Shown here: positions 1-6,538 of the stretch, in pieces
Position numbering within the stretch: position 1 is the stretch's first letter
How the letters are laid out: every line of letters starts with the position of its first letter
From: a virus
Strand: one strand, 5' to 3'
Length of the DNA stretch: 25,157 nucleotides
Virus record (IMG/VR): IMGVR_UViG_3300010392_000768
Location: 1 to 25,157 of that record
Notes under the pieces: generated by a model
What the model was told of the DNA's origin: nothing
Databases searched by the model: none
The model's input: only the letters and a program-made list of their open reading frames with translations
Translations under genes and position numbers: made by a program

Positions 1-132
1 ACCTTGAAGGCGCTGGAATCTCACGAGCCTGCCGCAAAGCGGTACGGTCACGCGACGAAGGCCGAGCGGTTACAGATGGCCAGACGGATCGGTGAATTGA
101 TTAAAACCATGCCGGAGTCGAAATATGGCTAA
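1..132 (+). CDS. C-terminal end of an unidentified protein (partial)
   Basis: Frame 1 is open from the first base to a TAA at 130-132 and encodes the last 43 residues of a protein that starts outside the window. The fragment is charged and probably helical (AERLQMARRIGELIKTMP). I do not recognise a family. Its stop overlaps the ATG of the next gene at 125 by 8 bases, which implies one operon and translational coupling. The overlap and the lack of interrupting stops make coding likely, but the fragment is too short for a functional call. Confidence 0.6.
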   Translation, partial: TLKALESHEPAAKRYGHATKAERLQMARRIGELIKTMPESKYG

Positions 133-607
133 ACGCAAGCGCAAATACCGCGAACGGCAGGATTTCAACAACGGCATACAGCCGACGCCGGAACGGGCGA
201 AACATAACGGCGGAATTGTCATGGAAGTGCGAGACAGCAACGAGGAAGATTCCGTGCGAATTGTTGGCCCACGCGCTCGATATGAAAGTTTGATTGACCG
301 ATGGCTGGACGAGGGAAAGCTAGGACGGCATCAGCAGGCCGGCAAGCGCCACGATATGGCCATATGGCTGCGGGAACTGCACGCGAACACCCATCCGAGC
401 GAGGTCCAGGACTTCACCGGCGCCGGTGGCGGAAACGGGGAAATGTCCGATGCCCAAGCATGGAACTTTGAGTGCTACAAAGATTCCATGATGGACATGG
501 GTCAAGACGCCTGCGCCGTCGTGGCGGTGGTCTGCGAGGACCAGGAGCGGAAGGTGGAGCCTGTCTTGCGCGGTTTGGATCGGTTAATTGAACGAAGGGG
601 AATTTGA
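125..607 (+). CDS. Phage protein of unknown function, possible late-gene regulator
   Basis: This encodes 160 aa. The N terminus is strongly basic (KRKRKYRERQ), which would suit nucleic-acid binding. The middle and C-terminal parts have a pattern I associate with DUF6456-like phage proteins that sit just ahead of terminase genes: a helical segment with GKRHDMAIWLRELH near residues 73-86, then a cysteine/valine segment (ACAVVAVVCED) and a final helix ending in LRGLDRLIERRGI. The link to that family is from memory and tentative. The gene lies between an upstream reading frame and the promoter-hairpin-terminator region at 854-983, the place where lambdoid phages keep antiterminator Q. A role in switching on the late operon is therefore plausible but only inferred from position. 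ATG 125 overlaps the upstream stop; no strong Shine-Dalgarno is present, which fits coupling. Confidence 0.75.
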   Translation: MAKRKRKYRERQDFNNGIQPTPERAKHNGGIVMEVRDSNEEDSVRIVGPRARYESLIDRWLDEGKLGRHQQAGKRHDMAIWLRELHANTHPSEVQDFTGAGGGNGEMSDAQAWNFECYKDSMMDMGQDACAVVAVVCEDQERKVEPVLRGLDRLIERRGI

Positions 608-834
608 TGGAAACGCCAAAAGATTTGGCCGAGGAATTATTGGACGCGATGATTTACACCGTCGCTCGGGAGTTTGTTAAGGATACAGGCGGTCAAACCA
701 TTGAAGATGCGGCGGAAGGGATGAAAATGCTCCTTGTCTGCGGCTTGCTCCGCTTTACTAATCTCACCTTCGGAGTTGAGGTTAAACAAGACGACGGGGA
801 ATGGGTGGGTACTGGGCCATCCAGAATGCACTAG
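607..834 (+). CDS. Small hypothetical phage protein
   Basis: This encodes 75 aa. ATG 607 shares its A with the TGA stop of the preceding gene (605-607); a TTG directly upstream is in frame but less likely. The protein is acidic and helical in its first half (PKDLAEELLDAMIYTVAREFV). A short hydrophobic stretch follows (MLLVCGLLRF, about residues 42-51), and the tail has alternating charged residues. It is too short for a confident membrane call. I recognise no family. It is the last gene before the non-coding control region at 835-1120. Confidence 0.6.
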   Translation: METPKDLAEELLDAMIYTVAREFVKDTGGQTIEDAAEGMKMLLVCGLLRFTNLTFGVEVKQDDGEWVGTGPSRMH

Positions 835-853
835 GCCGCCGCACAAAATGTAG

Positions 854-883
854 TTGACACGCTTTTGCGGGATACGATACCTT
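854..883 (+). promoter_or_regulatory. Candidate late-operon promoter
   Basis: A perfect -35 hexamer, TTGACA, is at 854-859. Weak -10 candidates follow at 876-881 (GATACC, 16-base spacer) and 878-883 (TACCTT, 18-base spacer). The -35 is consensus and lies in a gap without genes. The poor -10 suggests that the promoter is weak or needs help. Predicted transcripts would begin near 888-890 and run into the hairpin at 901-926 and the terminator at 953-983, then the late genes. The promoter is predicted by eye only. Confidence 0.55.
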
Positions 884-887
884 GTGC

Positions 888-984
888 ATGTCCTCGGACG
901 GCCCCTTACCCGGAAACGGGTGGGGCTTAAGGCTGTAGGTGTGTCTGAAAGCAACCGCTCCCGAATAGGTCGAGCGGTTTTTTG
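888..984 (+). ncRNA. Predicted short structured leader RNA upstream of the late operon
   Basis: The stretch from the predicted start near 888 to the terminator contains a strong hairpin. GCCCC (901-905) pairs with GGGGC (922-926), and CCCG (909-912) pairs with CGGG (917-920) across a GAAA tetraloop (913-916), leaving a small TTA/T internal loop. An outer helix of TCGGAC (894-899) with GTCTGA (943-948), including one G-U pair, could enclose it. The RNA would end at the terminator, giving roughly 95 nt. The layout resembles the short PR'-tR' transcript of lambda or the RNA antitermination (put) sites of HK022, but I see no sequence match to either. It could equally be an independent small RNA. 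Confidence 0.45.
953..983 (+). terminator. Intrinsic terminator
   Basis: AACCGCTC (953-960) and GAGCGGTT (972-979) form a perfect 8-bp stem around an 11-base loop. The run of six T at 978-983 follows directly, the last two stem bases being part of it. This is a standard Rho-independent terminator on the + strand. It stops transcripts from the early genes and from the promoter at 854, so the late operon would need either readthrough or its own promoter. Confidence 0.8.
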
Positions 985-1086
985 TTACCCGGAACGCCCG
1001 AAGCGGCAACCTTTACACAGCTTATTGCACACAAAGGCCGATCTGGGCTTCCGGGTGCGTTAACGAATCCAACCTTTTCATAACTA

Positions 1087-1115
1087 TTGAATAAACGCGG
1101 CATTCGCGGTACATT
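1087..1115 (+). promoter_or_regulatory. Possible second promoter giving an almost leaderless mRNA
   Basis: TTGAAT (1087-1092) and TACATT (1110-1115) are separated by exactly 17 bases and match the sigma-70 hexamers at 5 of 6 and 4 of 6 positions. The predicted transcript start would fall on or next to the ATG at 1121, which lacks a Shine-Dalgarno, so translation would be leaderless. This is a weak prediction. The rest of the stretch from 984 to 1086 shows nothing I can name. Confidence 0.3.
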
Positions 1116-1120
1116 TCAGC

Positions 1121-1522
1121 ATGAACCGACGATCATTCATAGTTGGATTTGCCGCATTGTGGGCGTTCCCCGCGCAAGCCAGTGATATCGAGGCGGTCTT
1201 TCGCCGCGCTTATATGTTGATGGATTACGAGAAGGACGCCAAATCCAACAGCGCGGACCTTGTAAGGCAGGGTAAGCGGTTCAAGGCTGATTGCCTCGGC
1301 TTCGCCCTGACGTGCCAGACGTTGCTTTCCGATCGGGAAAGCTGGATACACTATTGCGCCACGCTTGGCGGCAGACCCCACGCGGTTCTGGAATGCGGCG
1401 GGTATATCCTCGACATCCGTTATCCGGGGCTGCGGACTGTTGAACAGGCAAAAAAGGGAAGCGGGTACACATTCCATGAGTTCCTACCGGCTAACGCCAA
1501 AGCAGCGGGCTTAAATGGGTAG
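1121..1522 (+). CDS. Exported transglutaminase-like cysteine peptidase
   Basis: This encodes 133 aa. The N terminus is an export signal with a twin-arginine motif (NRRSFI at residues 2-7), a hydrophobic core and a likely cleavage site after AQA at residue 20. The mature part has a plausible Cys-His-Asp triad: Cys58 in ADCLGFA, His87 in RPHAVLEC and Asp98 in YILDIRYP. This order and spacing match the bacterial transglutaminase-like cysteine peptidases (BTLCP/LapG superfamily), although the domain is short. An NlpC/P60-type peptidase is the main alternative, since DCxGF is also seen there. The likely site of action is the periplasm, on a peptide or protein substrate I cannot name; a role in lysis or envelope modification is possible. 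It is the first gene after the control region and its end overlaps the next gene by 8 bases. Confidence 0.7.
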   Translation: MNRRSFIVGFAALWAFPAQASDIEAVFRRAYMLMDYEKDAKSNSADLVRQGKRFKADCLGFALTCQTLLSDRESWIHYCATLGGRPHAVLECGGYILDIRYPGLRTVEQAKKGSGYTFHEFLPANAKAAGLNG

Positions 1523-2138
1523 GAAGGCTTGCCCACGTTGCCAGCAAATGCGGTTTGGCTGCGCTGTATGTAGCAAGGCGTTGGGGATTTCAGGGCCGGG
1601 TTATTATGTCTATGAGCTTATAGATCCGAGAACGAATGGCGCGTTTTACGTGGGCAAGGGGCGAGGCAATCGCGCGCTTCACCATCTTGGCGGCGTGAGC
1701 AAAAACAACAAAAACAAAACCGCCTTGGTCGAGGAAATTAGAGAGTCCGGGTTAGAGCCAGAGATTAGGGTAGTTAGGGAATTCGATGACGAGCAGGCCG
1801 CGTATGATTTTGAGCGGGAACACATAGAAGAAATAGGGCTTGAAAATTTAACAAATGTAAGGCCGGGCGGCGGTACAGGTCGCTTCGAGGCCGAGCTTAA
1901 ACACTTCGTTAATTCTTTGCTCGCTCACGAGTGGAAACCGATATCCGAATACCCGAAAGACAAGCGGCATTGGCCGGTAATGGTGGTTAACGGAATCAAA
2001 GAGACCGCCAACCTTTTTGTTGAAAAATGGGGCGATAAAGCCGTCCCGCTACAGAGGCACGTTCATGGGCGCGTTCAGGCTTACCTCAAAGCAGACGAAG
2101 TTTGCGGAACTGGTGATCGCGGGCGTCAAGCAGGTTGA
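1515..2138 (+). CDS. GIY-YIG endonuclease with N-terminal zinc knuckle and C-terminal DUF551-like domain
   Basis: This encodes 207 aa in three parts. Residues 6-19 have Cys6, Cys9, Cys16 and Cys19 (CxxC, six residues, CxxC), a probable zinc knuckle. Residues 30-118 are a GIY-YIG nuclease of the LEM-3-like type: YYVYELIDP, FYVGKGRGNR with Arg53 as probable catalytic arginine, and a closing acidic helix followed by LTNVRPGGG. Residues 138-190, opening with WKPISEYPKD, resemble the DUF551-type domain of many phage proteins. It may be a free-standing homing endonuclease or a nuclease that assists packaging; its position directly before terminase fits both. The start ATG 1515 overlaps the upstream stop, and the last 74 bases overlap the terminase small subunit gene. 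Confidence 0.8.
   Translation: MGRKACPRCQQMRFGCAVCSKALGISGPGYYVYELIDPRTNGAFYVGKGRGNRALHHLGGVSKNNKNKTALVEEIRESGLEPEIRVVREFDDEQAAYDFEREHIEEIGLENLTNVRPGGGTGRFEAELKHFVNSLLAHEWKPISEYPKDKRHWPVMVVNGIKETANLFVEKWGDKAVPLQRHVHGRVQAYLKADEVCGTGDRGRQAG
2053..2057 (+). promoter_or_regulatory. Shine-Dalgarno deciding the small terminase start
   Basis: AGAGG lies 7 bases ahead of ATG 2065. In-frame TTG codons at 2017 and 2020 have no such site, so this favours ATG 2065, inside the end of the upstream nuclease gene. Confidence 0.6.
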
Positions 2139-2535
2139 GGCTTATAAGGCTGTCTATAAGAGCGACAAAATGAGTCCGAACGCTTTGGCGGTTGAGGCAT
2201 CCCGTTTAATGCGGCATCCGCAGGTATCCCTAAAGATCGCCGAAGGGAGAGAGAAAGAAATTATTGAGCCGACGGCAACGTACACTCAATTCACGCATCA
2301 AAAGGCGGTTGAGCTGGCGCTACATGCGGCGAAGCGTGCGGATGAATTAGGCCAGTCCGGCGCCTATGTGTCGGCGGTTCGGTTGGCGAGCGATCTGCAA
2401 GGTTACATCACGGAAAAGAAATCCGTTGAGGTCACTACCAACCCCTGGTCGGAAATCGCCGAGCTGACGGGCGCCGGCAAGCGCCACCTGGAGGAAGATG
2501 AGCAGCATTCGGGCGGTAGCGGGTCAGTTCACTGA
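2065..2535 (+). CDS. terS: Terminase small subunit
   Basis: This encodes 156 aa from ATG 2065. The N-terminal half is the typical helix-turn-helix region of Terminase_2 (PF03592) proteins: LTSKQTKFAELVIAG, then VEAYKAVYKSDKMSP, then ASRLMRHPQV and an arginine/glutamate helix. In this family the subunit recognises the packaging site and assembles into a ring that hands DNA to the large subunit. The rest is helical and probably makes the oligomer. The acidic C-terminal end (HLEEDEQHSG) may contact the large subunit. The gene overlaps the nuclease gene upstream by 74 bases and the large subunit gene downstream by 38 bases. Confidence 0.85.
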   Translation: MGAFRLTSKQTKFAELVIAGVKQVEAYKAVYKSDKMSPNALAVEASRLMRHPQVSLKIAEGREKEIIEPTATYTQFTHQKAVELALHAAKRADELGQSGAYVSAVRLASDLQGYITEKKSVEVTTNPWSEIAELTGAGKRHLEEDEQHSGGSGSVH

Positions 2536-3973
2536 CAAGCGTTGGCGGTTAAGCAACCTTTACCACGTCACGGACAAGACGGGGGCCAAGGTTCGATTCC
2601 GCATGAATTGGGCTCAAGAGGCCCTGTTCGACAATATGCACTTTCTGAATACGATATTGAAAGCCCGCCAGCTTGGGTTTTCGACATTCATTCAGCTTTA
2701 CATACTCGACGATTGTTTGTTCCACGCGAATATACGGGGCGGCGTTATTGCTCACACTCGGGAAGACGCGCAGGCGATATTCAAGGACAAGGTTCGGTTC
2801 CCCTACGACTGCCTTCCGGAAGGGCTGAAGGCGGCGGTCCCGGCAACTCAGGACAGCGCGCAGGCGTTGAGCTTCGCGAACAATTCCAGCGTTCGGGTCG
2901 GCACGAGTTTGCGATCCGGCACGTTCCAATGCCTTCACATATCGGAGTTCGGCAAGATTGCGGCGCTGTATCCCGACAAGGCGCGGGAAATCAGGACAGG
3001 CGCGCTGAATACGGTCCAGGCTGGTCAAAAGGTGTGGATTGAATCCACGGCGGAGGGGCAGGCTGGTGATTTTCATGATTTGTGCGTGACGGGCATGGAG
3101 GCGCAGCGGCGCAAGACCAAGCTCACGGCGCTTGATTTTAAGTTCCATTTCTTTCCGTGGTGGAAGGAACAGGAATACACGCTGGCCCCGGAAGGCGTCG
3201 AGATACCGTCGGACATGGCGGAATACTTCGCCAAGCTGTTGACGATTGGAATAGACCTCACGCCGGAACAAAAGGCCTGGTACGTCAAGAAAGCGGAACA
3301 GCAGCGCCAGGATATGAAGCGCGAATTCCCCTCGACGCCGGAGGAAGCTTTTGAGGCGTCGATTGAGGGCGCTTATTACGGCGATCAGATTGCGGCGCTG
3401 GAGGAAGCGGGAAAGATATGCGCGGTTCCTCACGATCCGGCTGTCCCGGTGGAGACGTGGTGGGATTTGGGCATCGGCGATGCAATGGCGGTATGGTTCA
3501 TCCAGCGTGTGGGCCGCGAGATTCACGTTATCGACTATTACGAAAACTCGGGTGAGGGCATTCCGCACTACGCGAAGATGCTGGCGGCGAAGCCCTACAC
3601 CTATTCGGAACATATTTTGCCGCACGATGCCGAGGCGCGGGAATTGGGTTCCGGCAAAACGCGCGTGGAGACGTTCAAGGGGCTGGTCGGAAAGGCCCCG
3701 CACGTTGTCCCTAGGCAGAGCGTGGAAGACGGCATCGAGGCGTCGAGGAACATCCTGAGTCTGTGTTGGTTCGACGCGGAGAAGTGTTCCGAGGGCCTGA
3801 AGGCGCTGAAGAACTACCGCAAGGAATGGGATGACAAGCTCGCGACGTGGAAAGATAAGCCGCGTCATGATTGGGCATCGCATGGTTCTGATGCGTTTAG
3901 AACGGGCGCGATGTACAGGCCGTCGAATCCCCGACCGAAGGGGCCGAAAAGCCCGAAACTCAATATTCGATAG
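2498..3973 (+). CDS. terL: Terminase large subunit (packaging ATPase and nuclease)
   Basis: This encodes 491 aa, a usual length. The N-terminal ATPase has an adenine-site region near residues 36-45 (MNWAQEALFD), a deviant Walker A KARQLGFST at 55-63, a Walker B-like CLHISEFGK at 145-153 with Glu150, and a coupling motif IESTAEG at 181-187. The C-terminal RNase H-like nuclease has candidate metal-binding acids Asp323 (WWDLG), Asp377 (LPHDAEA) and Asp465 (HGSDAFR). It would pump DNA into the prohead through the portal and cut the concatemer. ATG 2498 has GGAGGA only 2 bases upstream, an unusually tight Shine-Dalgarno, so coupling with the overlapping small subunit gene probably helps. The conserved LSNLYHVTDKTGAKVRFRM segment supports this start rather than a later one. 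Confidence 0.95.
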   Translation: MSSIRAVAGQFTDKRWRLSNLYHVTDKTGAKVRFRMNWAQEALFDNMHFLNTILKARQLGFSTFIQLYILDDCLFHANIRGGVIAHTREDAQAIFKDKVRFPYDCLPEGLKAAVPATQDSAQALSFANNSSVRVGTSLRSGTFQCLHISEFGKIAALYPDKAREIRTGALNTVQAGQKVWIESTAEGQAGDFHDLCVTGMEAQRRKTKLTALDFKFHFFPWWKEQEYTLAPEGVEIPSDMAEYFAKLLTIGIDLTPEQKAWYVKKAEQQRQDMKREFPSTPEEAFEASIEGAYYGDQIAALEEAGKICAVPHDPAVPVETWWDLGIGDAMAVWFIQRVGREIHVIDYYENSGEGIPHYAKMLAAKPYTYSEHILPHDAEARELGSGKTRVETFKGLVGKAPHVVPRQSVEDGIEASRNILSLCWFDAEKCSEGLKALKNYRKEWDDKLATWKDKPRHDWASHGSDAFRTGAMYRPSNPRPKGPKSPKLNIR

Positions 3974-3981
3974 GAGTTCAA

Positions 3982-4185
3982 ATGAACAAGATTGCGTTTA
4001 ACGGCGCCACGCTTTCGCCGTGGTCCGACTTCAACAGCATTATGAACAATGCGCGCACGCTGGCCGTTCACATCGGCGATAAGGTGTTCGACGGCGATTT
4101 CGAGCTTCGGGAAGAAGAAGGCAACGTCGTGATTGCCTTTGACGAGCCGAAGAAACGCGGCCGCCCGGCGAAGGACGAGGACTAG
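3982..4185 (+). CDS. Small phage protein with a basic AT-hook-like tail
   Basis: This encodes 67 aa with a good AGGAG 5 bases before the ATG. Most of the protein is an acidic alternating-polarity domain (residues 10-52), probably beta-rich. The last 13 residues hold KKRGRPAKDED at 57-67, which contains the RGRP core of AT-hook DNA-binding motifs. It sits between terminase and portal, where phages often keep small head or packaging accessory proteins. DNA contact is suggested only by the short tail, and one hook alone is weak evidence. The portal start follows 4 bases after its stop. Confidence 0.75.
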   Translation: MNKIAFNGATLSPWSDFNSIMNNARTLAVHIGDKVFDGDFELREEEGNVVIAFDEPKKRGRPAKDED

Positions 4186-4189
4186 GCGA

Positions 4190-6538
4190 TTGCCTGACGC
4201 ATCCTCCATCGCGCGGCGGCCCCTGACCGATTCCGACCTCAAAAACATGATCGGCCAGGAAATCCAGCGCTCGGTCGATTGGTTGAATGGTGAGTTGGGG
4301 CAGGACCGCGAGGACGCGCTTGCCCGATACTTTGCCGAGCCTTACGGCGACGAAGTGGAGGGGCGGTCTCAGGTTGTCTCGACGGACGTGCAGGATACGG
4401 TCGAATCCGTAATGCCGGGCTTGATGGAAGTCTTTGCCGCGTCCGATGAAATCACCAGGTTCGAGCCGGTGGGTCCCGGAGACGAGGAACAGGCCGAACT
4501 CGCGACGGACTACGTTAAATATGTTTGGTGGCGGGACAATGACGGTTTCTCCATCATGCATGACTGGATCAAGGACGGCTTGCTCCAGAAGAATGGTATC
4601 ATCAAGGTTAGTTGGGACGACACGCCGAAGGTAAGCCGGGAGAACGCTCGAGGCGTCAATTCCTTGGTCTTGGCCGAACTGCAAGCGGATAATGAAGTCG
4701 AGATTATCGAGGTCGAGGAACGCGCGGCGACCGAGGAGGAAATGCAGTTTGCTCCAGATGGGGTTTTGTATGACCTGACGATAAAGCGCACGCGGGAGGA
4801 TGGCCGGGTGTCGATTGTGCCGATCCCGCCTGAAGACTTCATGATTCAGCGCCGGGCGGTGGATTTGGATTCGGCGCGGTTCAAGGCGCATCGGGCGAGA
4901 TACACGCGGTCTGACCTGATTAGCATGGGCTACGATGAAGATATCGTAAACAAGCTGCCAACGGACGACGCGGACGACTGGAACGAGGTTGAGGAACAGC
5001 GTTTTAACGACGAGGAATGGCTTGCGAGCGATAGCCCATTGGATTTCGCCTCCCATGAAGTGACGGTTTACGAGTGCTATATCAACGTCGACTTCGACGG
5101 CGACGGCATTACGGAACAGCGCATGGTGGTGGTCGGCGGGCCGGGTTATGAAATCCTTGCTAATGAGGAAGTGGACGATCATCCGTTTTGTTCGCTGACA
5201 CCGATCAAGATGCCGCACAAGTTCTTCGGGCGGTCTTTGGTCGATTTGACGGCGGATATTCAGGAAATCAAGACCATCCTTTGGCGGAATCTCAATGACA
5301 ACGCCTATTTGCTGAATAACGCGCGGACGGGCATCAGCAACAAGGTCGATCTGGACGATTACCTGAATACCGACCCAGGCGCCGCAATTGGCGTGGATAC
5401 GGAAGCGGGCGACGTGGCCGGGCATTTCCACGAGTTGACCACGACGCCTTTGGGGCCGTCGCTGTTCCCCATGCTGGAATACATCGACAGCATCCGTGAG
5501 ACGCGGACGGGCGTGACACGGTATAACCAGGGCCTCGATGCGGACAGCTTGAACAAGACCGCAACGGGCATGAACCAGATATTGGGGCAGGCGGCGAAGC
5601 GGCAAATGCTTATCGCCCGCACCATCGCTGAGTTGGGCGTGAAGTCGGCGGTCCGGAAAATCTTGCGGCTTTTGGTTAACCACCAAGATCGCGAGCGTAT
5701 GATTCGGCTCAAGGGTAAGTGGGTGCCGATGGACCCGCGGTCCTGGAATGCTGAAATGGACGTTTCAATTTCGGTTGGCTTGGGTCATGGGACGAAAGAG
5801 ACCCAAATGATGGCCGACCAGCTCATGTTGAACGTCATGCACCAAATCGTGGCGCTCCAACAAGGTATTGATGGGCCGTTGGTGACGCGGAAAGGCCTGC
5901 ACACGGTTCTCAAGCGGTTTGCGGGCAACAACGGGTATCAAGACCCAGATACGGTCTTCGCCGATCCGGAAGACCCGGCAAACCAGCCGAAAGAACAGCC
6001 TGACAAGGAAATGCTGCTGGAGCAGGCCAAGGTTGAGGCGGAAATGCAGAAGACGCAAATGCAGATCGCGCAGAAAGACCGCGAAATGCAGGCGACAGGG
6101 GAACTTGAACAGCGCAAGGCCGAACAAGACGCGGCTTTGGAGCAAATGAAAGCCCGTCTTGATGCGGAATTGCGGCAATGGGAGGCGGACCAAAAGATTC
6201 GGCTGGCCCAATGGGAAACCGAGCAAAAGATGACGCTGGCTTACATGCAGGCTGGCATCGAGCGCGAGAAGATGGAAATGCAGGTCGGCATTGAACGCGA
6301 GAAAGCGGCAATGGCGGCTGATGCGGAACGTTCCAAGGTCATGATCCAGGCGGATGCGGAAGACCGGCGCCACGAGCGCCAGACAGCAAGTGAGGAAAGG
6401 CGTTCACAGCATGAACGCGCGCCCGCTCCCGCGCCGTTGCCGCCAATCAATGTGCATATCGGCGGTCAGAAGAAAGCGGTTAAGTTTGAGCGGGACGAAA
6501 GCGGTAACATCGCCGGCGCAAGCGTGGACGATTCCTAG
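4190..6538 (+). CDS. Portal protein (head-tail connector)
   Basis: This encodes 782 aa from TTG 4190, chosen because GAGG at 4177-4180 lies 9 bases upstream and the previous gene ends at 4185. The frame is open further upstream but would overlap that gene. The N-terminal region has the features of podovirus portals: QVVSTDVQDTVESVMPGL, then DYVKYVWWRDNDGF, GLLQKNGIIKVSWDD and VPIPPEDFMI. The dodecameric ring would sit at the vertex where DNA enters and the adaptor binds. The C-terminal part from about residue 600 to 745 is a very long Gln-, Met-, Glu- and Lys-rich coiled coil, followed by a proline-rich linker. It is probably a barrel extension like that of P22-type portals. The stop shares one base with the next GTG. 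Confidence 0.9.
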   Translation: MPDASSIARRPLTDSDLKNMIGQEIQRSVDWLNGELGQDREDALARYFAEPYGDEVEGRSQVVSTDVQDTVESVMPGLMEVFAASDEITRFEPVGPGDEEQAELATDYVKYVWWRDNDGFSIMHDWIKDGLLQKNGIIKVSWDDTPKVSRENARGVNSLVLAELQADNEVEIIEVEERAATEEEMQFAPDGVLYDLTIKRTREDGRVSIVPIPPEDFMIQRRAVDLDSARFKAHRARYTRSDLISMGYDEDIVNKLPTDDADDWNEVEEQRFNDEEWLASDSPLDFASHEVTVYECYINVDFDGDGITEQRMVVVGGPGYEILANEEVDDHPFCSLTPIKMPHKFFGRSLVDLTADIQEIKTILWRNLNDNAYLLNNARTGISNKVDLDDYLNTDPGAAIGVDTEAGDVAGHFHELTTTPLGPSLFPMLEYIDSIRETRTGVTRYNQGLDADSLNKTATGMNQILGQAAKRQMLIARTIAELGVKSAVRKILRLLVNHQDRERMIRLKGKWVPMDPRSWNAEMDVSISVGLGHGTKETQMMADQLMLNVMHQIVALQQGIDGPLVTRKGLHTVLKRFAGNNGYQDPDTVFADPEDPANQPKEQPDKEMLLEQAKVEAEMQKTQMQIAQKDREMQATGELEQRKAEQDAALEQMKARLDAELRQWEADQKIRLAQWETEQKMTLAYMQAGIEREKMEMQVGIEREKAAMAADAERSKVMIQADAEDRRHERQTASEERRSQHERAPAPAPLPPINVHIGGQKKAVKFERDESGNIAGASVDDS

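Noticed and set aside
854-1063. Plus-strand open frame of 69 codons in the control region
   Set aside because: It runs through the promoter, hairpin and terminator, has no Shine-Dalgarno and no coding-like composition.
2549-3883. Long minus-strand open frame of 444 codons
   Set aside because: It lies opposite the terminase large subunit gene, whose motifs are clear. The translation is Arg/Leu-rich without recognisable motifs, typical of an antisense shadow in GC-rich coding DNA.
4040-5686. Long minus-strand open frame of 548 codons
   Set aside because: It is the antisense shadow of the portal gene, with no Shine-Dalgarno and no family pattern.
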